Part shown: positions 58,401 to 64,000 of the stretch, piece by piece
Position numbering within the stretch: the first letter of the stretch is position 1
Layout: each line of letters opens with the position of its first letter
Source: Trissonchulus latispiculum
Lineage: Eukaryota > Nematoda > Enoplea > Enoplida > Ironidae
Direction of reading: 5' to 3'
DNA length: 64,000 bases
Assembly (NCBI GenBank): GCA_030248195.1
Contig: JASAND010021254.1
Location: forward strand, 30,868 to 94,867
Notes under the pieces: generated by a model
What the model was told of the DNA's origin: nothing
Databases searched by the model: none
The model's input: only the letters and a program-made list of their open reading frames with translations
Translations under genes and position numbers: made by a program

Positions 58401-61400
58401 AACTTCTGGGGATTCAAAAGCAATTCAGTACAAAATATGTTGAAAATTATCAACTTTGATATTAAACAGTTATATAGTTTCTCTGGCAGTTTTTTGTTGA
58501 AAACCTGAAAAAAGTCAACTTTAATAATTAAGCCGTTTCTGCTGAAATTTCTCAAGTTTACTATTTAAGAATTAAAGCTTCTGTAGTCGCTTTTGGTGAA
58601 AATCTGGGAAAATGAATTTTATTTTGAAAAGTGTTGAAATTTATGACTGTAGGTCACGGTAAAAAATTACTGAATTTCGGTTCGGGGGGGTTCGGCCCCC
58701 GCACCCCCCCCCCCCCCGACTTGCCAAAGATCCGCCCCCCCCCCCCGAAGAAAAGACCTATCTACGCCACTGTATGTATATATATATATATATATATATT
58801 ACTTTTATATAAATACATACTGCATAAAGCTTTTCATTACAAATTATCCTTCACATAGCTTGTTGATCAGTCATTATAGTGTGCATATGCTCGATACGGT
58901 ACGCCATGAGGGCTCTGACTCACAGCCAAGTGGGAACGCATTCTGCGTGTGTATGTGAAAGTGTTTCGAGAATGCATTAGGTGCACCGTGTACCACAGCG
59001 TATCGCGAAATATATATTAGGTGTGCCATAGTATTCCAGGAAACATCAGGATGCATGTACAGTTCAGTCGTAGTGCTTGAGCAGTCGTAGTTCACTTCAG
59101 TCCATTTCTTCTGGGCCACAACGTCTATTCATTTTTCCGCTGGGCTTATTCTAGGGATTTTTTCTTGGGGGGGGGCTTCTTGGGGGGGGGCCCCCCAAAG
59201 GTCCGAGGGGCAAGAAATTTTTGGGGGGGGGGCGAAAATTTTTCGAAAAATATGCTAAAAATAGCGCTATTTTTCTGGTATATACTATAAAAGTTGATTT
59301 TCATAGCAAAAATAAGCAGATTTAGTGTTGAAAAGGGCAAAAATTGAGTAAAAATCTCCGGCGAGGCCGGAAAATTTTTGAAAATTTGGCCTTCTGAGCG
59401 ATTTTTTCAGGGCAAAAGTTGGTACCAAAAGGGGCACCCACTGTTTTGGGGGGGGGGGGAGTTGGGGGGGGGGATCGATTTGGGGGGGGGGGAAGGGTGT
59501 TTATGGGGCGCCCCCCCCCCCCCCCCCCCCACTAGAATAAGCCCAGTTCCGTAATGTGGATGAAGCTGAGGACAATGTTTTGAGAGGCTGTGTACAGTCC
59601 TATATGGTGTTACCGGAAGTCGGTACCGACCGGACCCTTCAGACGGCAAAGTGGAACCAGCACAGCAAGATGGGTGGGTCAGACGGCAAAACGGATACCG
59701 GAAATGAGCTGGGCGCACCAGAAAATCCCTATAGACAAAGTTTGGAGAGACAAAGTAAAGCCTACTATGGACCTCCGGGAAGCGGTTACCGAACTGACCC
59801 CTCAGACGGTCAAGTGAAACCAGCCCAGCAACTTGGGCTATTCGGGCAGCAAAACTGATAGCGGGAATCAATTCTTCGTCCCAAAAAACCTTTGTACGCA
59901 AACTTTGAGCCACCCATGTAGCAAAATAAGCGAAAAAATTAAGTTCAAAGTTCGACCCAAAATTCACCAACTTTGGCCGGCCAGTACCGAAAAATTACGC
60001 ACAGAGACGGAAAATCATATATCATTTGAACGACCCCGATATGTGTACTGTTTAACCATATAGTCAGTATTACCCCATATATAGCCCAATCTGACTTATT
60101 AAGGCGCCTTTGAAGCATACTTTTTGGCCATTTTAGCGTTTTGGCCGACTTTGGCCCCCAGCCAAAAATATTTTTCGGCTCTGGGAGGCATAAAAACTAG
60201 CTTACTTTCTTATTTTTGGTTTGTACTACAAAAATATACGTATATGGGTTTCATAGGCAAAAATTTTTCTATCTGCAGTTATTCAAGCTGCGAAACCCCC
60301 TTATGAGACATCAAAAGCGAGAAACCGGAAAAAAGAAAAAACACAATTTTCGTAAGCGATTTTTGGCGTAACTTTTTACCGGAAAGTGGTACGGGGACGA
60401 AACTTGGCAAATATACTAAACTCGACACGTACAATTTTTTGCGCACATAGTCTGCGCATACTCTGCGCAGCCTTGTTTTACACGGTCATTCGACCATTTT
60501 CACTCATATTATAGGGGTCGCTACCGCGACCCCTATGATTATAAAGAGAAGTTAATTAAAATCGACCACACCACAATTGCGAGGACAGCAAAAATGTTGT
60601 TTAACTCTGCGTGATACGTACGTACCAATTGCAGTTTCAAATGCTTCTCTGCCTTCTAGTTGCTTCGGAACATCTTCAAAAATCCTAGTCTTCACTGCTA
60701 TTGCTTTTTCTCGTTCGCGATGTTCTTGACGACGTTTCTTCGTAGTATCAAAGGTATGACCTGGCCTTTCAATTACACCAACGAAAGCACTACAGTGAAA
60801 ACAGCGTTCACGTAATGTGACCAACTAAAACAGTGCAGAAATAGATACAAACAGTAACCTGCACGACAATTTTCATGTTGCAAGTCAGAATGCACTGGAT
60901 GCAAAGCACGTTTAAGTGTAACAGTTTAGTTTAAGTGTAAAGCACTTGCGGTCGCACGCAAGTTGAATGAAAGAGCACCTCACTGGCATTTTTTTAGTGG
61001 GGGAGGGGTGGTTCCAACTTTTTTCGGTTCCCCCCTCCACTTTTCTGAGCCCCCCACTTTTATGGGGGTCGCCCAAACGTGTCAAAAAATTAAGTTTCTG
61101 AGATCAAATTTTCGCATGGGGCTGTGAGCACTCATCTTTGGATATATACTATACAATCCATGTATATACCACATACTTTAACACTTGTTACACATATTCA
61201 CATATATATGTACGTATTTGTTGTTAAAGTATATGTATACGTATATACACCAAGAATTTGTTTATCTTTGCACAAATATGCTTTTGTCTTTTCATGTATA
61301 TATGCATATTATATTCTTATTTCATATTTAGGTTTCTTACATATTTCCTTAGTTTATACACATGGGCGATTCTTAGTGTATCTGGTTATATCGAAGGAAA

Positions 61401-61778
61401 CTCAGACTCTAGTTTTCATTTTGAAATAATCGTCTTCCAAGGTGGCCTTATGGTTATCCTTGTTTTTCTGTTTTCTTTTTTCAAAAATTTTCTCAATCTT
61501 TAGCTAATTTATATATATATGGACTTATAAGCTCATTTTACACTTAAAAATAGCGATTTTTTGCGTTTTTAACCTTAAAAACGCAAATTTTTCGCTAAAC
61601 ATTTCGGTATATTTTTACCTTTGGCTCGCCCCCCCCACTTCCCCCTCCCTGGGGGGGGGCAAGCCCCCACTTTCAAAACATAAAAAAATGCCAGCCTCAA
61701 AACTCTCTGAACAACTTTACAATAACAACTTACACCAAATCGGGCGAAGTGTGATACAGTAAACGCAGAGCTAGCCAT
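40166..61778 (-). CDS. ECSIT: ECSIT, mitochondrial complex I assembly factor / Toll-pathway adaptor; complete eight-exon gene
   Basis: The coding exons are 61734-61778, 60626-60824, 52667-52830, 52308-52377, 46421-46644, 45202-45281, 41396-41544 and 40166-40473, read on the minus strand. Every junction is GT/AG and the phases (0,1,0,1,0,2,1) join without a break, giving 412 residues against about 430 in the human protein. Recognisable ECSIT blocks, in order, are HCSA in the presequence, GHIEFILAALRKM, HYPRHQDC, NPYPIPNPVPDSD, DGPFNVWL and QEDGTILALC. The family protein acts in the mitochondrial MCIA complex (with NDUFAF1 and ACAD9) during complex I assembly. It has also been described as a TRAF6/MEKK1-binding adaptor in Toll and BMP signalling. 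The N-terminal 15-30 residues are basic, hydroxylated and acid-free at first, as expected of a mitochondrial import signal. The introns (909, 7795, 289, 5663, 1139, 3657 and 922 bp) are filled with mobile elements, but no exon is interrupted. UTRs and poly(A) site were not resolved. Confidence 0.93.
40527..40860. mobile_element. MITE with CCTGGGCTTTTTTA ends in ECSIT intron 7
   Basis: The left end is CCTGGGCTTTTTTACTGGGG and the right end is the complement of CCTGTGCTTTTTCTAGGCG. C/G runs lie just inside both ends, and the core is TTTTGAGCATTTTTA-rich with CCCCGGCTTCGCCGG. The same core is recognisable at 52885-53210, at 59140-59546 (inverted) and near 60990-61070. No clear target duplication. 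Confidence 0.6.
41396..41544 (-). CDS. ECSIT: ECSIT exon 7
   Basis: Residues 262-310 plus one base of Asp311. The acceptor is TTTATTTCAG|A, which completes Lys261, and the donor is GAAG|GTAAAT (phase 1). It encodes KSNPLYVDGPFNVWLDECQL and then an acidic end (FEEEETLSAE), matching the conserved PVFVEGPFSLWL block of the C-terminal domain and the acidic linker that follows it in vertebrates. Confidence 0.93.
41575..41710. repeat. GAGTTAAATT-type repeat fragment in ECSIT intron 6
   Basis: CTCTACCAGGGTAGAGTCGA, TTAACTCCACTCAAGCTCGA and AACTCTACTCTACCC match the subterminal DNA of the PIF-like element at 34756-36132. Confidence 0.5.
41711..42909. mobile_element. Two interleaved foldback elements with GGCAGTTTCATAAAA ends
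   Basis: Four arms occur in the order A-left (41711-42144), B-left (42145-42327), A-right (42328-42760), B-right (42761-42909). A-left pairs with A-right (for example GGGACTCGGCAAAAATTAGC with GCTAATTTTGTCGAGTCCC), and B-left pairs with B-right (TTATTCACTTGACTTGACTA with GTCGAGTCAAGTGAATAA). Outer tips read CTGGAGGCAGTTTCATAAAA and TTTTATGAAAATGCCCCCAG. The interior is rich in GCTAGTACTAGC and CTCGCATGCGAG palindromes. Confidence 0.7.
43040..43376. mobile_element. hAT-like MITE (CATA..TAAC..GGGG ends), copy 3
   Basis: The left end is CATAGGAAAACGTGGGGAG and the right end the complement of CATACAGTAACATGGGGTTC. The interior matches 1315-1696 and 27337-27686 loosely. Flanks GTTGCAAT and ATTCCAAG agree at 5 of 8 only. 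Confidence 0.6.
43431..44458. mobile_element. TTAA-flanked MITE, family A, copy 2 (ECSIT intron 6)
   Basis: TTAA|GGTGGTGGTATCCTTTTGTG on the left and GGAAACCAGTACC|TTAA on the right. It is close to the copy at 4981-5995 along its full length. Confidence 0.8.
44504..44853. mobile_element. Palindromic MITE with a perfect 7-bp target duplication
   Basis: The ends are CAAGAGTACATAATAATAAG and the complement CTTATATTATGTACTCTTG, with GTATTAG at 44497-44503 and 44854-44860. The interior folds on itself: AGCAAAAACTATGCTCTG near 44547 mirrors CAGAGCATAGTTTTTGCT near 44796, and CTAAAGCTCGAAGC mirrors the AGCTT segment at the apex. Confidence 0.85.
45202..45281 (-). CDS. ECSIT: ECSIT exon 6
   Basis: Residues 235-260 plus two bases of Lys261; 80 bp. 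The acceptor is GTTTTTCAG|ACT and the donor is ATTGAA|GTACGC (phase 2). It encodes TEELESPTEHTWIVSSESPE, corresponding to the variable loop and the start of the ECSIT C-terminal domain (vertebrate HIVGIQSPDQQ). It is too short to show up as an open reading frame and was located by searching for the missing piece between exons 5 and 7. The phase fits on both sides. Confidence 0.88.
45403..45769. mobile_element. hAT-like MITE with TTGGCCGG repeats (ECSIT intron 5)
   Basis: The ends are TAGCGCTGGGCGCTGGCCG and the complement of TAGTGTTGGGCGTTGGCCGG. TTGGCCGG, ATTGGCCATTGG and related palindromes crowd both sides. Flanks do not show a convincing 8-bp duplication, so age or imprecise ends must be assumed. 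Confidence 0.6.
45909..46296. mobile_element. Palindromic MITE with a perfect 7-bp target duplication, copy 2
   Basis: CAAGAGTACATAATGGTAAG at the left and the complement of CAAGCGTATATACATAATG at the right, with ATAACAT at 45902-45908 and 46297-46303. Almost the whole 388 bp is one palindrome centred near 46085, with AAATCAGACCCTAGTG facing CACTAGGGTCTGATTT at the apex. Confidence 0.85.
46421..46644 (-). CDS. ECSIT: ECSIT exon 5
   Basis: Residues 161-234. The acceptor is AATTTTAG|GT, which completes Gly160, and the donor is TTT|GTAAGT in phase 0. It encodes CPDKEIYDMVRNIFGEW and then MPKFKHINPYPIPNPVPDSD, the strongly conserved centre of ECSIT where the helical domain ends. The reading frame stays open for the full 224 bp, and codon usage is balanced compared with the A/T-skewed frames around it. 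Confidence 0.95.
47378..48430. mobile_element. TTAA-flanked MITE, family A, copy 3 (ECSIT intron 4)
   Basis: The left end is TCAA|GGTGGTGATATCCTTTTG (TTAA mutated) and the right end AAAGGAAACCACCACC|TTAA. It carries a private 15-bp inverted repeat (AATAGGCGTCTGG / CCAGACGCCTATT, 47440-47470). Its right TTAA (48427-48430) is also the left TTAA of the next element. Confidence 0.75.
48427..50586. mobile_element. TTAA-flanked MITE, family B, copy 2, split by an insertion
   Basis: The left end is TTAA|GGTGGTGATTTCTTTTGG and the right end GGGGATAACCACC|TTAA. The outer parts (48427-48838 and about 50178-50586) match 32954-33940. About 1.3 kb of foreign DNA lies between, including the TTTCAG repeat element listed next. 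The first and last parts of the family are conserved well enough to show the insertion point within a few bases. Confidence 0.75.
49088..49862. mobile_element. Element with TTTCAG/ATTCAG hexamer array
   Basis: ACCCTTTTTAGGGGCCCTCT near 49088 is the inverted counterpart of AACAAGTAGGCCCCAAAAGG at 49830-49850. Between them, 49258-49530 is an array of TTTCAG and ATTCAG units broken by GGCGGTTGCTCGT spacers occurring twice. No coding frame. Confidence 0.55.
50769..51673. mobile_element. hAT-like MITE, CAGTGGCGCACCCAG ends, perfect 8-bp duplication
   Basis: The ends CAGTGGCGCACCCAGAG and the complement TTGGGTGCGCCCCTG are flanked by GGTAGAAT at 50761-50768 and 51674-51681. G and C runs lie just inside both ends (CAGGGGGGGGGCGG and the mirror). 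A CGCGCGTCGGG / CGCCGAAGGCGCG pair sits further in. A 57-bp element is nested at 51307. Confidence 0.88.
51307..51363. mobile_element. 57-bp ultra-short hAT-like MITE of the CCGGATAT family
   Basis: TAGTGATGGGCACGGGCACC at the left, CCGGATATACAGTGCCCATC ACTA at the right, with ATGCAC repeated on both sides (51301-51306, 51364-51369). It is little more than two terminal repeats joined by one CCGGATAT unit, and it sits inside the element at 50769-51673. Confidence 0.75.
51883..51954 (+). tRNA. tRNA-like sequence, loop presents AGA; probable SINE head
   Basis: 72 nt. The acceptor GCCTGGG/CGCAGGC pairs at 6 of 7, D stem 3 of 4, anticodon stem TTGCC/GCCAA 4 of 5, and T stem GTGGG/CCCAC 5 of 5. 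A box TGGCTCAATCGG and B box GGTTCGATCCC are intact. The loop CTAGACA would give anticodon AGA (Ser), but the long variable arm of serine tRNAs is missing and position 37 is C, so a working tRNA is unlikely. Confidence 0.45.
52158..52229 (+). tRNA. tRNA-like sequence, second tandem copy
   Basis: 72 nt, with a fully paired acceptor (GCCTGGG/CTCAGGC, one G-T) and a fully paired anticodon stem TTGGC/GCCAA around loop TTAGACA. The D arm (GCCCCAATCGGTAGAGC) and T stem (TTGTG/CCCAC) each carry mismatches absent from copy 1. The two copies have decayed in different places, as expected of duplicated non-functional heads. Confidence 0.4.
52308..52377 (-). CDS. ECSIT: ECSIT exon 4
   Basis: Residues 137-159 plus one base of Gly160; 70 bp. 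The acceptor is TTTCAG and the donor is AACG|GTAATT (phase 1). It encodes VDFFHYPRHQDCCLDVLDEM, the ECSIT motif with the HYPRxQxC core. It is separated from exon 3 by only 289 bp, the shortest intron of the gene. The downstream intron begins beside a tRNA-like tandem repeat. Confidence 0.93.
52667..52830 (-). CDS. ECSIT: ECSIT exon 3
   Basis: Residues 83-136. The acceptor is ATCTTTAG|GA, which completes the Gly codon split with exon 2, and the donor is CAA|GTAAGT in phase 0. It contains RKGHIEFILAALRKMKELGV and DVFPKG, the most conserved part of the PPR-like helical domain of ECSIT. The join AFETAI-G-TFLHRN aligns with the vertebrate protein with no gap, which confirms the splice sites. Confidence 0.95.
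52885..53215. repeat. Copy of the 40527-40860 element core
   Basis: TTTTCCAGCTTCGCGCAAGTTTTT, GATTTTTGAGCACTTTTTA and ACAGGCTATTT-type blocks (quoted in parts) follow the order of 40630-40800, between C-rich ends. It lies just upstream of ECSIT exon 3, within intron 2. Confidence 0.5.
53480..53957. other. Intron 2 DNA leading into the satellite
   Basis: It begins GAGGGTGCGCGGAGCGCCCC, a hairpin, followed by TCGTAATATGAGC. The rest is an AT-rich segment with no gene recognised. Confidence 0.4.
53958..55275. repeat. 145-bp tandem satellite, about nine copies (ECSIT intron 2)
   Basis: The marker AACAGCGTTTTTCG starts at 54121, 54266, 54411, 54556, 54701, 54846, 54991 and 55132, spacing 145 bp (once 141). 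A diverged first copy begins near 53958. Each unit holds two inverted pairs, GACCACTGGTC and GACCAGTGGTC, and a CTACGCTCGTTTCAATGAGC block. Inner copies are almost identical, outer ones more diverged, as expected for unequal exchange. Confidence 0.9.
55373..56304. mobile_element. Long terminal-inverted-repeat element with ATATGAGC motifs
   Basis: Arms 55373-55558 and 56119-56304 are inverted copies of about 186 bp with very few differences, starting ACAAGTAGGAAAAATGCTCC. Each arm holds TAATATGAGCC or its complement four or five times. The 560-bp centre is AT-rich without genes. A further related array lies at 56328-56515. Confidence 0.8.
56328..56515. repeat. ATATGAG repeat block beside the inverted-repeat element
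   Basis: GTAAAATACATATGAGT occurs twice (about 56347 and 56401), with GTAGG.AGGTTGTA between, then CTTAACATATGAGCC and GAGGCTCATATTGGCG. The units resemble the arms of the neighbouring element, so this may be a derived fragment. Confidence 0.6.
56544..58772. mobile_element. 2.2-kb hAT-like element, CATGGGCGTAGATA / CAGTGGCGTAGATA ends
   Basis: The left end CATGGGCGTAGATAAAGG and the right end the complement of CAGTGGCGTAGATAGG. Flanks TATATATA (56536-56543) and TATGTATA (58773-58780) agree at 7 of 8, though both lie in TA-repeat DNA. G and C runs lie next to both ends. An internal CTCGCGCGCAGCGCGAG palindrome lies at 56640. The element carries a nested 259-bp element and no transposase frame. 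Confidence 0.7.
57593..57851. mobile_element. 259-bp hAT-like MITE with GGCCCGG repeats, nested
   Basis: TAGAGATGGGCAGGGGTCGG at the left and GGCCGAAATGCTCATCTCAA at the right, with CGACCTAG (57585-57592) and CGACTTAG (57852-57859) agreeing at 7 of 8. CGGCCCGGCCCG arrays lie inside both ends. The overlapping 130-codon ORF is an artefact of the array. Confidence 0.8.
58773..59139. other. Intron 2 DNA, TA microsatellite then unique-looking sequence
   Basis: A TATATATA run lies at 58780-58800. From 58870 the DNA is less A/T-rich but no gene or repeat was recognised. A minus-strand ORF of 81 codons has no motif. Confidence 0.4.
59140..59546. mobile_element. MITE with CTGGGCTTATTCTAG ends and a 5-bp duplication
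   Basis: CTGGGCTTATTCTAG at 59140-59154 and its exact complement at 59532-59546, with TTCCG on both sides. Long G and C runs lie just inside both ends. The core (CCGGCGAGGCCGG, AAATAGCGCTATTTT) is the inverted version of the 40527-40860 core. Confidence 0.75.
59552..60060. repeat. Two-copy direct repeat, period about 163 bp
   Basis: GGTACCGACCGGACCCTTCA near 59620 and GGTTACCGAACTGACCCCTC near 59783 start two diverged copies that continue CAGACGG..AAGTG.AACCAGC. Frames open on both strands here (up to 187 codons on minus) run into the neighbouring homopolymers and are not gene-like. Confidence 0.5.
60061..60625. other. Intron 2 DNA next to exon 2
   Basis: It contains the hairpin TAGGGGTCGCTACCGCGACC CCTA at 60511-60534. 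Nothing coding recognised. Confidence 0.45.
60626..60824 (-). CDS. ECSIT: ECSIT exon 2
   Basis: Residues 16-81 plus the first base of Gly82. The acceptor is CTGTTTTAG and the donor is G|GTACGTACGT (phase 1), inside one of the TACGTA runs common in this window. The segment begins LVTLRERCFHCSA, matching the end of the ECSIT presequence, continues through a Lys/Arg/Glu-rich linker (KKRRQEHREREK), and ends REAFETAI, the start of the conserved helical repeat domain. Confidence 0.9.
60825..61733. other. ECSIT: ECSIT intron 1
   Basis: 909 bp. C-rich runs lie at 61000-61075 and 61628-61660, and TATACGTA-rich DNA at 61140-61260. ORFs at 61124-61503 are Tyr/Phe/Leu-rich and translate from this TA-rich tract. 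Confidence 0.5.
61734..61778 (-). CDS. ECSIT: ECSIT exon 1 (start codon, mitochondrial presequence)
   Basis: This exon encodes 15 residues, MASSAFTVSHFARFG, and ends with a consensus GTAAGT donor in phase 0, which fits the phase-0 acceptor of the next exon. The ATG is the first in frame after an upstream TGA (at about 61799-61801) and has G at +4. The composition (Ser, Ala, Phe, Arg, His, no acidic residue) is that of a mitochondrial targeting peptide. It was found by searching upstream of exon 2 for a Met plus a phase-0 donor, so it is slightly less certain than the other exons, which rest on homology. Confidence 0.8.
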
Positions 61779-62093
61779 TATATACAATTCCGGACCAGAT
61801 GATCAGCACAAACAGTATATACAGCTTCTGAAAATCATATGTATGTATGTATATATACCTTAAACAGTTTAGGGGCGGGTTCCTCATAGTTTTCCTGGAA
61901 CTTTGGGTCTCGAAATGTGATGGGGGGCACCCCCATAGTTGTAACGGGGATTTGGGTTGGGGGGACCTCCCCCGAATTTTTGGGGGCGGGCCCCCATTTT
62001 AGACATCCCCAAACCCCCAGGACCCCCCACGCCTCGCACCTCACCCCCCCCAAAAAATTTTTCTATTTTGAGCCAAAAGTAGCAATTTCAGCC
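61779..62093. other. Upstream of ECSIT: possible promoter region
   Basis: Just upstream of the ATG on minus lies TATATACTGTTTGTGC, and then a TATATATACATACATACATA tract (about 61835-61856). Either could act as a TATA-like element, but no firm start site can be named. From 61870 the DNA is G/C-run-rich. Confidence 0.3.
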
Positions 62094-62839
62094 CAGGGGC
62101 GGATCCAGGGGGGGGGGGCGCCCCCCGTCCCCGTCGCGATTCGAAGGTAGGAAAAATTAAGGAGAGAAAGAGGAAAAAGGGCAAAAAACCAAAAACTTTC
62201 GCGCCGTCGGCGCGAATTTTCTACTTTTTAGCCTCATATTTATTGTATTTTTGGATTTGGGTTGGGAGACCCTCCCCCGGAATTCTGGGGAGGGGCCCCT
62301 TTTTAGACCCCCCCAAATCTCCCCCAAAAAATCGCATTTTCAGTAATTGCTAATGCCGAAGAACATGAAATCATTAAGTAATTTTAAAACTTGATTGCCA
62401 ACTTTCGCGCCTTCGGTTGTTGATCTGAGCTGCCAAAATCTATATAGTTATTGACGAATTTTTGAAAAATCGATGTTTGAGGTTGAACGATCGCTTTTTA
62501 TGAAATTTCAACAGCAGATTCGGAATCAGTGCCCCCCGAATTACCGTATAGGAGACTTTTCCGAAAACCGGAGACAAAAATTTTTTGATCGATTTTGATC
62601 GATCGATTCTACTGGTCGATCTATCGATCGGATCGATCTCTCGATTCGATTTTTGAAATCAGCAACCTCGATTCACCCTTGGGGCAACTTCTCAGCTAAA
62701 TGGGGGACAAAAACTTTTTTCGAACCAAAAGGGGATGGCCAAGGCGAAAAAAATCGCCTCCCCCCCCATCTAAATATATAAGTGCCAAAAATTTTTGGCT
62801 CGACCCCCCCCCCTTTTCATAATCCTGGGTGCGCCCCTG
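62094..62839. mobile_element. hAT-like ends CAGGGGCGGATCCAGG ... CTGGGTGCGCCCCTG
   Basis: The left end starts at 62094 and the right end finishes at 62839; the latter equals the end of 50769-51673. The flanks TTTCAGCC and GGTAGGCG do not match, so the two ends may come from different insertions. The interior has GCGCCGTCGGCGCG, G/C runs, and a GATCGATCGATC-type cluster at 62587-62650. Confidence 0.5.
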
Positions 62840-64000
62840 GGTAGGCGTCAAAAATTTTTTTGGCAGGGGGGGTCGGCCGAAGGCCGATTTGGGAGGAGGG
62901 TCGGTGCGGTGATCCCTCCATTTGCGGGGAGGGGTCCAACCCTAACACAACTTTTGGGGGGATTTTCGACCAACTTTACCTGGGGGGGGGGGTGACCTTT
63001 ACCTTTTACTTGGGGGGGGGGTGACAATTTTCGGCCAACTTTACCCCCCAAATATTTTCGACTTACCCTCCCCCAACTTTTGGCTACCCCCGAACGAATT
63101 TTGGACCCACCCAGAAAAGTTAGCTAAATTTGGCCGAAAAATGGGCTTTTTTTGAAAGAGCTTTCTAACATTTTGACCTAAAATGGCTTTAAAACGGTGC
63201 GAAAACGCCTAAAACGTTAAAAACAATCCTTATTTTGATGAAAAAAGGGCTAAATTACAGAAAATTTTGCATTTTTTGGCCATTTTTCGAAATTTCTGCA
63301 GTCCGAATTCTAGGGCGGGGCTGGGGGGTAGTGTTTTTATCTATTTCCAGCCAATTTTTTCAGAAAATTTTAGAAAAACTGCAAAAAAAATTTGCTAAAA
63401 TTTGGCAGTTTTTCTCTTGTTTGGACCCCATTTTAGGGGGGAGGGGGGTCTGAGCTCGGCTTGGGGGGGAGTAGTCGAGGTCGGGTATGGGGGGTGAAGA
63501 GGTTTGGCCTTCTCGTGGGGCGGGTTCTCAGAGGGGGTAAACTGTAAACCTATATATATATGGGAGTACCCCCATCACATTTCGGAGGTTGGCCAAGATT
63601 TACCCCCCCCCCCCAGACCCAAAGTTCCAGGGAAATAATGGTCTCCCCCAATATTTTTGACCAATTTCACCCCCTCTCTCCATAGTTTCCTTTGGGGGGG
63701 GGGGGGGGGGGGTAACCCCCCCCCCCCAAAAATTTTGACCAAATTTACCCCCCCCCCAGATTTTTTGACTTACCCTCCCCCAACTTTTGGCAACCCCCCC
63801 CCCCCCCCGAACCCCTCCCCAACGATTTTGGACCCAAAAGTTAGCTTTCAAATTTGGTCGAAAAATGGTCATTTTTTGAAAAATTTTTTAAAATTTTGAC
63901 CTAAAATCGCTTTAAAACGGTGCTTAAAAACACCTAAAACGTTAAGAACAAGCCTTATTATGATGAAAAAAGGGCTAAATTACACAAAATTTTGCATTTT
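62840..64000. repeat. G/C-run-rich direct repeat, period 707 bp
   Basis: GACTTACCCTCCCCCAACTT begins at 63060 and again at 63767. The copies then share TTGGACCCA, AAAACGGTGC, CCTAAAACGTTAA and GATGAAAAAAGGGCTAAATT in order, to the end of the window. Runs of 8 to 18 G or C separate the blocks, and poly(G)/poly(C) hairpins occur near 63696-63727. ORFs here are Gly/Pro-rich artefacts. Confidence 0.65.

Noticed and set aside
59407..59970. Longest ORF of the window, 187 codons on minus
   Set aside because: It runs across the end of a MITE and its G/C homopolymers into a two-copy repeat; no motif, no splice context, and overlapping plus-strand frames are equally open.
62094..62839. Treating the two hAT-type ends here as one confirmed element
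   Set aside because: The 8-bp flanks differ completely, so a single insertion cannot be shown; it is listed only with low confidence.
63600..63899. Gly-rich and Pro-rich ORFs near the right edge
   Set aside because: They are products of poly(G)/poly(C) runs on either strand.

Overview
This is a stretch of a eukaryotic, almost certainly animal (metazoan), nuclear genome. It is AT-rich and contains very little protein-coding sequence. There are no long open reading frames, and the real coding pieces are short exons bounded by GT/AG splice sites. The one gene that can be read from start to stop is an ECSIT orthologue on the minus strand, a mitochondrial complex I assembly factor and Toll-pathway adaptor. 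ECSIT places the sequence in animals; I cannot name the species. The lack of any intact transposase, the many non-autonomous DNA transposons and the frequent TACGTA palindromes suggest an invertebrate or early-branching animal, but that is inference.

Layout. 1-13.4 kb: AT-rich intergenic DNA with hAT-type, TTAA-type and large foldback elements. 13.4-25 kb: a few isolated coding-like pieces (a probable last exon on minus at 13434-13694, a probable last exon on plus at 20313-20515, an unassigned ORF at 24056-24355), several tRNA-like Pol III heads, and palindromic MITEs. 25-40 kb: dense nested foldbacks and MITEs, among them a pair of inverted arms with GGATC-rich ends, a PIF/Harbinger-like element, a 9-bp-TSD element and a hAT-like element with GGGTACCC repeats. 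40.2-61.8 kb: the ECSIT gene, eight exons encoding 412 residues. Its seven introns together hold a 145-bp satellite, long inverted repeats, several hAT-like elements, TTAA-flanked elements and tandem tRNA-like repeats. 61.8-64 kb: G/C-homopolymer-rich element ends and a 707-bp direct repeat.

The most striking non-genic theme is a set of hAT-like miniature elements with TAGTGATG- or CAG-type ends, most with 8-bp target duplications visible here. Just inside their ends each carries a short self-complementary tandem repeat whose sequence differs from family to family (CCGGATAT, GGATCGGATC, GGGTACCCGC, GGCCCGG). Elements carrying non-palindromic subterminal repeats (CCTACTTACGCCTAA, TTTCAG) may follow the same plan. 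Other MITE families show TTAA, TTA/TAA, 7-bp and 9-bp duplications. All are non-autonomous as far as can be seen. I had no computation: coordinates were read by eye and should be good to a few bases, but repeat family names are inferences from ends and duplication length.
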